NCBI GenBank assembly: GCA_037039685.1 | Contig: JAWNGF010000002.1 | Coordinates: 6,138,001-6,202,000 of the forward strand | Length of the DNA: 64,000 nucleotides | From: Ceratobasidium sp. AG-K | Taxonomy: Eukaryota; Basidiomycota; Agaricomycetes; Cantharellales; Ceratobasidiaceae | Direction of reading: 5' to 3' | In this document: positions 1 through 13,300 of the stretch, one piece after another | Layout of the letters: each line of letters begins with the position of its first letter | How positions within the stretch are numbered: the stretch's first letter is position 1 | Position numbers and translations under genes: made by a program | The notes under the pieces: generated by a model | What the model was told of the DNA's origin: nothing | The model's database searches: none | What the model saw: the letters and a program-made list of their open reading frames with translations, nothing else

Positions 1-1517
1 GTATATATAAGTAGCTCCACCGTACCGGGTTTATATCGCATGCGGCGCAGCCTGTGGCCGTGGCCGATCGAGTGACGCGTGCACCGGCCTCAAGCCCTTC
101 CCCGCTGACTCAGCGCAAAGGCGATACGCGATGTTGATCCAACCCCCGCGAGCGTCATTTTTCTAACGAGAAAGTAGATCGGCACCTGGTGATTTGCTAC
201 GTGAACGGTTTGTTCCTCGATGTAGTTCTTCTTTTGCGAGAGTCTGTTTCCAGGACTTTGTTGGTCTAGGCTATGCTGGTCCTCGGGCATGGCTGGGCCC
301 GAGCCACTTGGATACCGCCGGGTAGCATGAATATTCTTCGTTTATGCATTGTGTGATTGGAATGTGCGATCGATGAGTCCTTTCGTCTGACGAGCGCGGG
401 TTATATTTGGCGGGCATAAATGCAATGGATGGAAATTGGTCATGAGGTGGCCGAGATGTGTGCGGGGTCTTGGTGGAGGCCAGCCTCGCCGTTCAGTTTC
501 GCAAGTGAAGGGTTCAGTTGATAAGGTATCGAGTCTGGGCCGCATACGTGCTCTTCACAGAGCCCGCAGATGTGACGGCATATTGGCTCGTTTGTGATCT
601 ACAAGGTCTGTCCTGAACCACAGCCTTTGATCCCAACGGGCATTGCGGTAATGGTCTTGACAGAAAGTTATCGCCGTGGAAGAAAAGCTGCATCGAGGAT
701 GCGCTCGGCCCAAGGCACGCTCTAGAACAAAGTATACCAGTAACGCAAAAATTCCATTGGAAGTAAATACAAGAAATGTACGACATGTATAACCTGACAA
801 CACCATAGCCTGGCAGAGCAATCGCCCGCCAGACACGATGCAACCGATTCTCGATGCCTCAAAAAAACACAGTTGATCTGGGCCCTTCACCAGAACTACG
901 TCAGCGTCGGGAATTCTGGCTGCGCAGGCAGAAAGAGGCCAAGTAGAGATAAATAATTCAGACGTTCGGACGTATTGTTCAATTCGTTCCAGTTGATTGT
1001 TGGGAGCGACGAGTCACGGAGGCAATTCGCGAAATTTTATATCAGGTGACTAGCCAAACAAGTGCAACCAGCTCACCGGTCACGTGAATTACAGGGAAAG
1101 ACTCTGGTAACGCTTTCGTTACACTCTGGCAACTCCTGCTGCACTCGACATCGACAAGGCGACCCACTCGCTCATCATATCGAATGACTATGTCGAAAAC
1201 GACCTCCCACTAGCTATTACTCGGCTCTGCGTGTGCACTCACCTGAACTGGGCGCTTACCAATTAGTTGTTAACCACCTTCGCACTCTGCCTCCGTCCAA
1301 TTACCTGAATGAGTAATTATTACTCCCGTTTGGGTGTACTAATGGAAGAAATTAGTTACTCGAAAGGGTAACTGAGCAGAAGAAACAACAACCTCAACTC
1401 TCGCCAAACAACCATCCCTTGGACATAAAAGATGGAGCTCGCGGTGGACACTCTCCTCGTCCCACAAGACACACAGCCCCAGCGCCCACACAACCTTCAA
1501 GCTCAATCAAGGACAAG
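1..1517. other. Intergenic, no gene recognised
   Basis: No reading frame here resembles a known protein and none shows plausible exon structure. The window opens with a TATA-like run (tatatataag), but no gene can be tied to it. The last part, with several TTACTC/GTTACTC motifs near 1310-1370, is probably the promoter and 5' leader of the gene starting near 1518. Confidence 0.5.
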
Positions 1518-2589
1518 ATGATATCCATTATGCAATCGTCCGACTTCTCGGACATGCTCGACGCCGCCTGGTCTTCCGTTCCTGCCCTTGGCATCGACGA
1601 GAAGGTGTTGGCCGATAGTTTGATAACACCTATTGGGGTGAGCGCCGTTGTCCTAGTTCCCTATACCAAATATTAACGGAATCCAGGAAAACGAGGCTGA
1701 TTCATACTACCCAACACGTACCTCTGACGACAAGGCCGAGGCGGATCAACTCATGATCGTACGTCACCCATCCTTGCAGCTCTCCGTATCGTTGAATATT
1801 AACCCGCCTCTTCAGGAAATGCTCCGCGTGGACGTACCTCAGTCTATCATTCGGTCCATCGTCCAGTCCGACTCGTACGATATTATCCCACCCAAGGACG
1901 CCACCACCGCCCCATTCCTCGTCATCACTTATGCCAACAAAACGGACGAGGACATCCGTATTGCCAACAATAATTGGCAGCCCCGCCAGGACACCTCCTT
2001 CTTGCAAGTTCCAAAACCCGGAATGTCCGCCAATGTCCGCGCCGAGTCCGAGGACCTGGAAATCGATGAAGATACCTGGGCCGGATTTGAGTGGAACTTC
2101 GATGTCGATATGGAGCACTGCGGCTATTCGAGCGAGGATATGTTTTCAGCTCTAGCTCTTGATTCAACCCCGTTCGGAATCCCAGTGGACTCGACCTCTG
2201 GTTGGCCTTCCGATCCGAATACTCGATATTTTGTTGGATACACTCGCCGACGCGGAGTGGAGAGTACTGCCGGCTGGTTGGATATGCGCGCATCGGCCAT
2301 GGAGTTCACCCGCCCTTGGAAAACCGTCAAGTTTGGCTTCGTCCCGATGTTTACACCAAATGTGGTTCAAGTCCAGTCGACAATCGAAGCAAAGCCCGAG
2401 GTAGAGGACTGGAGCGACGATTTCGACATGGGCGAAGAAGGTTTGTTAGAGGTTGATGGGAATGACGGCGGCGAGATGGACAACAGTTACGATGAGGACG
2501 CGACCATGCACGAGGAGACGGAGAGCGATCTGAACGAGCTAACGGACTCTGAGTGTGGAAGCGAGCCCAGGGTCACGGCTCACTGCTGA
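1518..2589 (+). CDS. Hypothetical acidic protein, three exons
   Basis: The function is not recognised. Proposed exons are 1518-1637, 1687-1758 and 1816-2589, giving 321 residues. The first intron (1638-1686, 49 nt) has GTGAGC, a TATTAAC branch and ATCCAG; without splicing the frame hits a stop at 1674. The second (1759-1815, 57 nt) has GTACGT, ATATTAAC and TTCAG, but it is in frame and stop-free, so retention would only add 19 residues. The frame is open upstream to about 1419 but has no ATG before 1518. The C-terminal third is strongly acidic, with D/E runs from about residue 240, and there are no membrane segments. A middle stretch (DEDTWAGFEWNFD) is Trp/acid-rich. It could be a regulatory or chaperone-like protein, but nothing here proves it. 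Confidence 0.65.
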
Positions 2590-4879
2590 CCCCCCGAATG
2601 TCACGCCGAGGACGCAATGTCTAATATCAATTCGATGCTCCTAATTCCCTCATATGTACATCTACATATTTGTATCTGAAGTCATAGATATGTAATCATA
2701 GAAATTCGAGATCAGCAACTTTTGACCGGTTAAATTTCCTTCGTGCCTTTTGGAGTTCGGGATCGCCCTCACGCTCCGTCGTGGCACGGTCAACTGCAAC
2801 CATCGAATATGATAATGGTCAATTTCACCATTCTAAGGATATCCTCCAACCGTAGCATAAGTCAACCATAACTTTGATAAATGGCATTATCAGGACGGCA
2901 TATCTTTAAACGTCATTAAGTATATTGGCTATTATAACTCATGACCTACTCGTACTGGCCCTACTATTGTCATTCCACGATGCCATCCAGATGCGCCTGT
3001 TTGCTCAGACGTGAAGGCGACATACGCTCGAGGTTGACATGCTCCAGAGCGGTCCACCGCTTCCGAAATTCAAACGTCTAATCATTACTGGACTGCTTCG
3101 TCACTAGGCGGTGGGTCCGCGTATGGGCATAAATACCCTACCAGGGCGTGTACTGTAGGGGAATGGTTATCTGATACAGAATGAGAATAATTGCGTATAT
3201 GCACTTATAAATTTACTCGAATAGATACAGCTGCATGTTGAGCCGCCGGCTATTCAATAACATCCGATACTGGAAAATTACATATGGGGAATATCGTGGC
3301 CCACTAACTGCTCCACTGTTACCGTTGAGAGGTGCCCCTCAAGACTCTGGAGATTATGATTCATGAAACTTGAAGAAGGGTGAGATTACATTACCCGGAT
3401 GTGTCATAACATCCGCCGCCCTGAGCTCGAAACAACGAAGCGCATACATGAACAGCCCGAAAACTAGCCAAGACCACATACACAAAGCGAACTGGCTAAC
3501 CACCTGTACTCCTTTCTCGCTCTGTCTTGGCGGGATCGCCCCCTAGTGGATCTGTCGGCTCTTGAAAACCGATCAGACTGCTCAAATGCCTTGCGCCTAT
3601 GAATGGCGAGGACGATTCAGGACTTGCCGACATTCTGTCAGCCCTCACTACTGCGTTCAATCCCCGGACCTGGGTCTCCTCGCCTACCCCCTCAAGGGGT
3701 CGAATAGGGTGAGAGCCAGTGACCAGCCTGGACGATTCATTAGTGCCGAGAAGGACTGGTCGTATCAAGGCGCGTTTGATGGGACAGATGTGGTTGCCAT
3801 CTGCTGCTGATACTCCATACGAGCACCAGAGTCATACTGCATCCTGGAATCGACGCGCGGTCGAATGAAAAGCACAATCTCTCAAGGCTTGTGCGGACGA
3901 CTGGTGACGAGCCGAGACGACGCATAAAAAGGTTCTCGTCGGTATGAAATGCGTGGAACCGCTCCACTGCGAATCGGGGAACCCTACCAAGCGTTAGCTG
4001 CAGCGTGTCTGGGAGCTTGCCTTAGCCATGGGTATGGTGAGTCCCACCTTGGCTGCGCAAGCCTTGTATGGCCCTACTGTGCAAAGGTTGTGAGCCTTGG
4101 GTTCTTGTGCTGTGAGTGTGCGTGTTTATCACGAGATACAATCACTAACGCCGCCATCTTAGTGCCTCGACAGCTCAACACAAGTCAGACAAGGAACATT
4201 CTTTCCTCCTCGAGACTGGCAACGGCCATACTCAGGGAGGCCCACACATTCCAGCCGCAATAATGTAGGCAAACCTTACGACCGGGAGTGAGAATTGCAC
4301 ACTCGGACACAATTTATTTTCCTTACGGCCTTATTATAGTCGGAGTATCCATCGTTGGACGTTTTGGCCCGGACTTGGAGCTTTCACGCAACGTCCAGGG
4401 CTGGTGACCTTGCCACTTAAATGTGAACCGCCGCTTGTAAGTTCTCATACGCATCGACATATGGGTTACTCGTGCTCATTCCGATTCGCAGGAACTGCAT
4501 GAGAGACTTGCAAAAGATTTCAACGCAATTATCAGTGGCAAGAATTGTCGCGTCCAGGTTTCAAGTCACTCACTGAACAATTCCTCCCCCACAAGCTCAC
4601 CCCTTCCTATAACCGTTGCACCGGGGACTGACACCAATGTGCCCAATATCTTGTTGGCTGGGACAGTGGAACTCGGCGCGTGTACCTGATCAACCTCCGC
4701 ATTGCAAATACTCGGCGATTCCCGACCCGGGGGTTTGGTTGTGGCGCTGATCAGGCTGATGTTGATTAGTTAGAGACACCCTCATCCCGAGCGCCACTCT
4801 AAGACGTTGTACTAACCGACAGTCGCCCTAGGCTTATTTGAGCCCGACATTCCTTCACAAAACCTCTATCCTGCTCATA
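2590..4879. other. Intergenic, no intact gene
   Basis: AT-rich 3' flank of the preceding gene, followed by sequence with only short unconvincing frames. It contains one copy of a roughly 190-bp block that recurs upstream of the second NACHT-WD40 gene (listed separately). Confidence 0.5.
3888..4075. repeat. Diverged block shared with 12428-12615
   Basis: The two blocks share acgactggtgacgag near the start, cgaatcggggaa.cctacca in the middle, and a gtctgg.agct...tgtgagt-like end, in the same order and spacing, with many differences between. Each lies 1.5-1.8 kb upstream of a NACHT-WD40 start codon, so they are probably part of the duplicated segment. Boundaries are approximate and read by eye. 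Confidence 0.45.
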
Positions 4880-5160
4880 TCAACCGCATCTAGAACTCGG
4901 CTGGGGCGTGTTGTCGGAGTCAATCCCGTTCAAGTCGCCCACCACCCGGTGCTTCCTTTATCGTTGTTCGTACACCCCTTCTATCTTGCATGTACTTGCT
5001 GCGACGGAATGGCTTGTATGCTCCAGTGACCGTCTCGCCTTTGTAAATGTGAGGTTTTTGTTGCAAGATGGATGAATGTGAGTCCGATTCGACTCCGGCC
5101 CGCTTCCATGTCAGTGTCGGGTCGATCAACGTTCCTGGAACCCCCGTGACTACCGGTGGC
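4880..5160 (+). pseudogene. Relic of a NACHT-WD40 gene 3' end
   Basis: The stretch ctggggcgtgttgtcggagt near 4900 matches the last codons of the NACHT-WD40 gene at 13971-18655 (ctggggcgtgtcgttggagt near 18623). Downstream, cttgcatgtacttgctgcga echoes the 3' flank of that gene near 18718. About 200 bp further, cccgcttccatg...gatcaacgttcct resembles the 3' flank of the other copy near 10485-10515. No open frame for WD repeats precedes it. I infer a third, largely deleted member of the array; the match is by eye and short, so chance or shared 3' repeat sequence remains possible. Confidence 0.4.
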
Positions 5161-5654
5161 GTCCATTCCCCATCAATGTAACCCCGCTCTCACCCCACGG
5201 TAATAACACAAGGTGCCCCACATTCCCCAACATACTTCGTCTTTGACGTCATTGCTCCAGATGTATCCTTGTCGAGCAGCTCGGGTTCTCCCTGCGATCG
5301 AGGGCCCTTGCCGAACTGGGAACCCAGCCTCATTCCTCGTCGAATGACTTAGCGGTAATAGTAAATTCCAACGCTATTCCCTTGCAAGTTCACCATTCAC
5401 CACCATTGTTTCCTCGCATCATTGTTACCGTGTCTCAAACGACGCAAACGCCACATCACTCACTTCCGAATAATGTCGCGTCCAGTGACTTTCGTGCGCT
5501 GGGCGCTTGACCATCAGTCTTCGCCAGGAAACTCTACCTCGTGCCAACTACCCAGCGACAATCAGTTTGTCGACGCGCCAGCCGTTTCTGCCAGTCCTTC
5601 AATCACCAACCTTTTGTGCTCCATCTTCCACTCATATTCGAATCAGAGACTGCA

Positions 5655-8600
5655 ATGGCGTCCGAATTGGGGTGTCAGCAAACCAACCCGTTTCCAACCC
5701 GGTCACCTCGCACTACACACCGTACAATTCCATACCCATCGAACCCACCAACCCACGCCCGTGACTCCCTTGTCAGAGGGGATCCTATGCCGAATTTAGT
5801 GGCTCCAACGGGCATGCCATCTGTGCAAACGACCTCCAGCACTCCCCTGCAAAGGAAGTTGGCCACACTCAAAACGGTGCTCCAAACGGCAAGGGCCAGC
5901 CTCAAGGGGCTACCCCCTGTACGATCGGCACTCGATGGATTGGAAGAGTGTCTCACTCATATGCAGGTACGTTCGTAGCGTTATTTTACTCCGCTCACTA
6001 CCCGGCGCTAACTCAAATAGATCCGGGAGCAAACTCGCCACGAGTATGAGGAGATACTGTCGGACCTAACCTACTTAGCGAATCTGATCAAGACGCATGC
6101 CAGCGAAAAGAACCCATTTTATGTGCCATATTCAATTAGCAATATTACAAGGTGTGTAGGACAGCCTGCATCCAGTTCGCAGTTGAGCAAATGAGAGCGC
6201 AGGGCCATCGAGGAACAGACGAGCTTCATCAAGGAACGTCAAGATCAGTCACAGATCAATCAGTTGATCATGGCACAGGATGATGTAGAAGCTGTGATGA
6301 AGTGCTATCGCAGGATAGGAGTGCTGTTCCAGCAGCTACAGGTGGGTGAAATGACAATCCGATGCGACCTGGGGTATAACAGACCACAGGCAGATATATC
6401 TTTGAGTATCTGGGACGTTTTGTGGGAACAACAAATGGTACGTGCTTACTCAATGTATAAATCTGTTCAACTGGGACGCGAAACCCTCTCGCCTGTAGGA
6501 TACCCTTATCGAACGCCTCCTGCCGGCATGTGACGCCTACCACAACGCAGCGCTTCCTACCTCGGCTACAAAACGCTCTGGATGTACGGAAGGCACCCGT
6601 GTTGACCTCCTGGAGACCACGCAAGACTGGAGCCGACAGGAAGATGTGCCAAAGATCTACTGGCTGAGCGGCATGGTAGGAACCGGCAAGACCACGATCG
6701 CCTACACCCTGTGTGAGATGCTTGAGGAGTACAAGCAGCTGGCTGCCAGTTTCTTTTGCTCCCAAAACTCACCAAACTGCCGAGACGTCAATCGGATAAT
6801 ACCAACGATTGCGTACCAGCTCGGACGATATTCAAACCCTTACCGAAAGGCACTGTGTGACACGCTGAGGAGCGACCCTGACGCTGCGAAGCGGAACATC
6901 GAGCAGCAGTTCGAGGCACTGATCTCGAAGCCACTAGCTGAAATGGGCAAGGCTATGCCGACCGACGTCGTAGTGGTGATTGACGCTCTGGACGAGTGTG
7001 AGGACGTGGACGGAACCCGACAGGTGCTGGATTTGCTACTCCGATGTGCGGGCAGCCTTCCGATCAAGTTCTTTGTATCTAGCCGACCAGAGCCCGCCAT
7101 TGTTATTAGCATGATGACAAGCGGGAGCGCCACTCCTTCGATTCTTCGATTGCATGACATCGAAACATCCCGTGTGCAAGCAGACATCAAGCGCTATCTC
7201 ACCGAGGCGCTATCTTCCATCCAGATTACCCCTTCCGAACTCGATCAGCTTGCCACTCGATCCGGTGGCTTGTTCATATTTGCGGCAACAGCCGTACGAT
7301 ATATCATCCCTCACACGGGTTCCGTGGATCACAGGCAGCGTTTGGAGGCAGTGCTGAAGCTAGATCCGAGCCACGGACACAAGAGCAACAAAGGCGTCGA
7401 CAGGCTATACACCGCAATCCTATTGAACGTGTTCGACCCCGAAGCGTATGAAAGGGAGGAGTTGGAGATGAGGCAGCGTGTGCTTTGGACTGTGGTTTGC
7501 GCGAGGGAGCCATTGACGATCTCGGCGCTTGCCGAGGTTCTTGATGCATCCAGCGACCAAGTGGACATGCTCGCAATACAGCCTCTGCAATCCGTGCTGC
7601 ACGTTTCGCAAGGGATCAAGCTTGTATCGACCCTTCACGCGTCGTTTCCCGACTTCCTGTCCAGCGAGGAACGTGCAGGGAAGTTATACTGCAACAAGGA
7701 ACCGCACGAGCTACATTTAGCGGGGTGCTGTTTCAGGCTCATGGATCGATTGCTGCGGTTTAATATATGTGACCTACAATCGTCGTACGAGTTTGACAGG
7801 AGCATCCCCGACATACAAGATCGTGTTGCCCAGAAGATCTCGACCGGGCTTTTTTACGCGTGCAGATACTGGAGCGACCACCTGACAAGAAACCCACCCA
7901 CATCTCCGTTGCTCTCACTTGTCGAATCGTTTCTGGACAATCTTCTGCTCTTCTGGATGGAGGTGCTAAGTCTCCAAAGGACGACCGGTCACGGGGAAGC
8001 CGTGCTAAGTCAGGTGCTAGACTGGCTTCCGGTGAATATATAAATATACTCCTGCTATTGTCCGCTGACAACATCTCATAGACGCAGGATGAAAGCTCAA
8101 GGGTCCAGCACTTCACATACGACGCCCGCAACTTTCTCACCACCTTTGCCGGCAATCCCACCTCCCTCTCCACCCCGCATATATACATATCTGTACTACC
8201 ATTCACACCAAAGCAAAGCTTGGTGTATATCACCTACTGGCCGCGGACACGGGGGTTGCTTCGAGTCGAAGGGGTAGCGATGGACACAAGAAGCAAGTCG
8301 GCACTTGCATCCTGGTCAGTGGGAGGAGCGGTGAAATGCCTAGCCCTATCAAACGATGGAAAGCGTGTTGTTTCTGGTTCGGACCGCAACGAAGTGAGAA
8401 TATGGGACATATCTAACGGAACTTGCGTCTTGGGACCGCTGAAGGGCCACAAAGAACCGGTTTTGTCAATTGCATGTTCCTCAGACGGTACTCGGATCGC
8501 GTCCGGTTCCAGGGACCGTACAATTTGTATGTGGGATGCAAACAAAGGCAGCTTGACCGCTGGCCCGCTTCGTGGTCATGCTCAAGCGGTCCTCTCTGTC

Positions 8601-10325
8601 GCATTTTCACCCGATGGAGCATACCTTGCTTCAGGCTCGGACGACCAGACCATTCGCATTTGGGACGTACGCTCGGGTGCCCTAGTCGGCGAGCCCCTCG
8701 AGGCGCATCAGGAGGCCATGCAGTCAATTACGTTTTCACCCGACGGCGAGTGTCTTGCCTCTGGGTCGGCCGACTGCACAATCCGTGTCTGGGACTGGAA
8801 GGAAAGGACGATGGCACTGGGACAATTTGAAGGGCATACAGGTGCCGTGTACTGCATCGCATACTCTAGCGACGGGCATCGTCTAGTGTCTGGGTCGGCA
8901 GATGGAACAGCTCGAGTGTGGGACTCGTCGGATGGCACATTGCTGGCAAATCCGTTCGAGGGTCATACCGGCCCCGTCTCATGCGTTTCATTCTCGCCCA
9001 ACGGCACTCGAGTTGCATCAGGTTCATGGGATCTCACAGTCCGCGTATGGGATGCTGAGAGCGGGTCGTTGGTGGCTGGGCCATTCGAGGGACATGGTGA
9101 CTGGATCAACTCAGTACTATTCACAACAGACGGCACTCGCATCTTATCCGGTTCCGACGACGGCACGATCCGTGTTTGGGATGCGCGCCACGAGACAACA
9201 GGCACTACCGAGTCGTTGGGGCTCACCGGCGGTATCTACTCTGTTTCGCTGTCGCCCGACGGCACGCGCCTTGTATCTGGCTTGAACGACAAGACGATCT
9301 GTGTGTGGGACACGCATGATGGCGCACTGGTCGCCGGTCCGTTCAGAGGTCACACTAAATCAGTAATCTCGGTGGCATTCTCGCCCGACGGAGCACGTAT
9401 CGTGTCAGGCGCTCATGATTACACCCTGCGCACATGGGATGCGTCCACCGGCACTTTGCTTGTCGGCCCGATCGAGGGTCACACCCGTTCGGTCCGGTCG
9501 GTTGCATTTTCGCCCACCCGCGATGGCAGCCAAATTGCATCCGGTTCTGATGACAAAACCATCCGACTATGGGACTCGTGCACCGGTGCATCGGTTGCCG
9601 AACCGTTGTTAGGCCACACCAGCATTGTCCTATCAATCGCGTACTCACCCGACGGCGCTCGCATCGTCTCCGGCTCCGGGGACAACACGGTCCGAATGTG
9701 GGACGCCAACGCCGGCACTCCGCTTTGGACATACGACACTCACACCCACTGGGTCAACTGTGTGGCGTTTTCAATCGATGGGACGCGAGTTATGTCTGGC
9801 TCGAATGACTGTTCCATCCTGGTGTTTGACGCGCGTGACGGTGCGGTGCTGCATGGTCCGTTCACTGGCCATACCAGAGAGATCTCCTCTGTCGCATTCT
9901 CCCCCGATGGAACGCGCGCTGTCTCTGGCTCTGAGGATAAAACAGTGTGGGTGTGGGATGTGGAGAGTGGCATGCCGGTGGTTGGTCCACTCAAGGGTCA
10001 CACCAGTTCTGTCAAGTCTGTCGCATTCTCCCCTGACGGTGCACGTATCATTTCTGTCGATGCAACGGTGCGAATTTGGGACCTAGCAGCAGCAACCCAA
10101 GCAAACGGATCCGATGGCTGGTCTATCGACTACGGCGGGTGGCTGACCAACTCGTACTCGCAGCGCCTGTTCTGGGTGCCATCTGATCTACACCCCCGTT
10201 TTGGCTTCCTTACTTCTTCCACACCGATCGTGATAAACGCCGACTGTACGACTAGCAATGAACCCTCCACGCTGCTAGGCGATCGGTGGCAAGATTGCTG
10301 GCGTCCGCCAAATGCCTTACCTTGA
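5655..10325 (+). CDS. NACHT-WD40 STAND receptor, copy A
   Basis: Six exons: 5655-5966, 6021-6151, 6203-6341, 6390-6437, 6499-8031 and 8082-10325, giving 1468 residues. Phases match the paralogue at 13971-18655 at every junction. Residues 1-210 are a leucine-rich helical domain resembling the HeLo/MLKL-type four-helix domains that fungal NLR-like proteins use as effectors (inference). NACHT follows, with Walker A GMVGTGKTT at about 268-276, Walker B VVVVIDALDE near 367 and an FFVSSRP sensor motif near 401. Fourteen WD repeats (about 793-1395) would form two seven-bladed propellers. Fungal STAND proteins of this type act in non-self recognition and regulated cell death; which ligand this one reads is unknown. 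The start was chosen by alignment to copy B. The 48-nt fourth intron is in frame and stop-free, so its removal rests on the paralogue. Confidence 0.88.
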
Positions 10326-13300
10326 TTAGTCCGCCCCTTATTGCTCTTTTGCGCTTGCTTGAACTCCCTTTTGTTATCCAGACTCTCACGATACTACCGC
10401 GTGTGCTCCCGTGTCTGATTGATTGGTGTAAATTAAACCTTTTGATACCAAATAAAAATCTGCTTGCTTCAGGGTCCTACCCCGCTTCCATGCCGACGTC
10501 GATCAGCGTTCCTCGCTACCCCGCAACCGCCCGCAATGTCGGCTTTGCGCCAGCAAGCTGCCCCCGCATTCTTCCACCTTCCGGTCCAGTCTCAATGACC
10601 GCATAGCCAAGAATCTGGCTCGCCGTTTTTTTAGAATAAACATTGCCGTGTATCACCTGTTATTTCTTTTCAGGAAGTATCCTTTCGGGTGGCTGTCCCC
10701 ACTGCCCTCAAGCGATCCCTTGGGAGAGCCACATTCATTTTCCTCCTCACTTTTATCACGTAGAAAGTTGTACCTATAGTTGGTGCTTGCGGTTAGGCAC
10801 TCGAATAGCGCCTCTGGGCTCAATCAGTCCTGGAACATATCCGTCGTTCGGTCCAAATCTTTGTACAGGGCCAGACCGCCAGCCTGTATGCTATATTCTA
10901 GTTTTGTCTCGTCATTATCATGGCACAACCACAATACTGTAAATCTGTATTCGGGTAGACGTGAACGGAGTTACGTTGTCATCAGACCAGGAGAACGGAT
11001 TGAACACAAAGCGGGCACCGACAGAGACTATGTCTAAACTGTCTGAGATACCATTTTGCATGCGTTGTGTGTTTTCCAGGTTGCGCTGGGCCATAGTAGT
11101 CGGAAAGCCATGTGAGGAAGTTGGGGAATGTTTTGCGTGGTGCTTACTGGGAGCTCGATTTCCAGTTGGGTTTGAAGGTCCACCTTATTGACGGTTGGCT
11201 ATTGGATGATACAGTTAACACGATGTGCTCACGTTCCTTCGACGGGCCTTGGCGTACATGTCTAATATCCATGGCTCGAGATGCTCGGATGTCTCGCTCG
11301 TTTGACTGGCGAGTGTGATTCGCGACTCGCCCCCGGTCTTGATCAACCCTGTCCGGACCCAAACGTGAGATGCGAGGGTGTCGAGCGGCTGGAACCCGAC
11401 TTACCGTGTACTTGTTCCAGAATGATATCTAACTGCTTCTTGACTCTAGATGTCGGCGAAGGACGGAGATCCGCACATCGTTTCCCACAAGGCAAAGTAG
11501 TTTAGCGAGTCAATCGAGTGTAGGCAAGGGACGATCTGCGGAACGTGATTGAGGGGTTCTGATAAGTACGAGTACAGCTAGTGAGAATGGTTTGGTCAAT
11601 TTATTCGGGCTGGGTTTTGATGCTAGTGGTATAGTCGCAAACGGGGCGTCGGCAGGGGGCGGTGGTGGACGGATGGGGGTGAGACATTGTCGGCCCGATG
11701 CCACCCGAGTCGCAGAGCTTTCCTCTAGGTTAATCGGCGAGCAGAGATGGAAATTGGTCCGTCCGGTTGATGCAGTGAGCGCGGCCTGAGGATCGCAAGA
11801 GTCGAGAGCGAATACTGTAGCTGGCTGGTGTCGGGAACAAGGAGAGAATGGGAATTGGATTGATGGAGAGTTGGATTTGAACCCTCTTCAGGGCCGAGAA
11901 CGTCATCGAATGAACATCCCTTGACGCGACGACCACCTCGAGCCTGTTCTTATGGCGAGCACCACAGCTGGAACCAGATATTTACGTGAAAAAAAAAACC
12001 CCTTAGTTAATATTACGGTAAAAAGCGTTGATGGTCGATGGACAAGGGTAGAACACGGCCGAATCGCTCGAGCGCCAGGCGGGGGCGTTTATGTTTGTTG
12101 GGCACACTGACTGTTCCGAGCACAGCAGATCGGTGCTAGTACGTACCCGCATTCTTTATCCACGTCCTCAGCTGTTCAGGCAGCGCTGTTTGTGGCCTTG
12201 TAACACGCCCCGCGATTGCGGTGAGTTGCTTCTTTCTCTAACCGAGCATTGAGCTCACTCAACCAGGCATTCCAGCTCCAAAACAAGTCTCTTCAGCTGC
12301 TCCGTTCCCCAGCCTCCTGGTTCCCACTCGATAGCCCCTTGGTACCGTGCTCATGCGAGAATCAGGGCCACGTCGCGTGCCGGGGTTGAGGTGCGCTCAG
12401 ACAAAGAGCACGATCGCCCGGGCTTCCGTAGACGACTGGTGACGAGGCGAGCGGGATTCGAACCACAGCAATGCGCAAGATGTTTTCGTCAGCCTGACTT
12501 ACGAGCGAGCACCCGACTCGCGCCTCTAGCACGAATCGGGGAATCCTACCAGGCAAGAAAAGGCGAGAGCTGCCACGGGTCTGGAAGCTGGATCCTTGGC
12601 ACGGGAGCTGTGAGTTTCGTTACGGTTCCGTGGACCTTCACAGGCTGACATCGCCCAAGTGCTTCTCCCGCCCATTACTTAATTCAAGTTCAAAGTTTGC
12701 GTGCACCTTTGGCTTAGAATGCATCGCTAGTTCCTTCACATTATCGTATCGTTCCAAAGCCGACGGGCGTTTCGCGCTCGTGACTGGTGGCCGCAATTTC
12801 AAGAATATCAGCCGATTCCAATCGTCACAAGGTCCATTGATCTTGCTCTCGGACACGAACCCTGGGTGTCCTAGTTCTTACAATAAATAGATTAGTCACG
12901 TACGCTCCCATTATACTCAGAAACTTCCGTGTTGAGATGATTCGGCTCGACGTTTGCGCCCTAGGCTGGCTGTCTCGTGCCCTCGAACACTAGGCCCCCA
13001 GCACAAGCCCAAAAACCAGTCGCCTTTGGGAAAAGGGAACATTGAGAATATCGACGCAAGAAACTCGCTTTGCATATGGTCCGATGCCAAGATCGGCTCG
13101 TGCTGTCGAAGAATCCAGGCCGAGTTGCGGGCTGTGGAATGGGAGCCGGCGGGTGGCCTTGCACCAACAGGATCGAGAGACGAGAGACGGGAAGCCTGAA
13201 TCGCCCTGGGTCGCTCTGGATCCAGCCAAGCTTCTTACCTTGCAAAGTGAGAAATTACAGGCTTGACGAGTACACGGCAGGGCCGCAACATGGAGATCGT

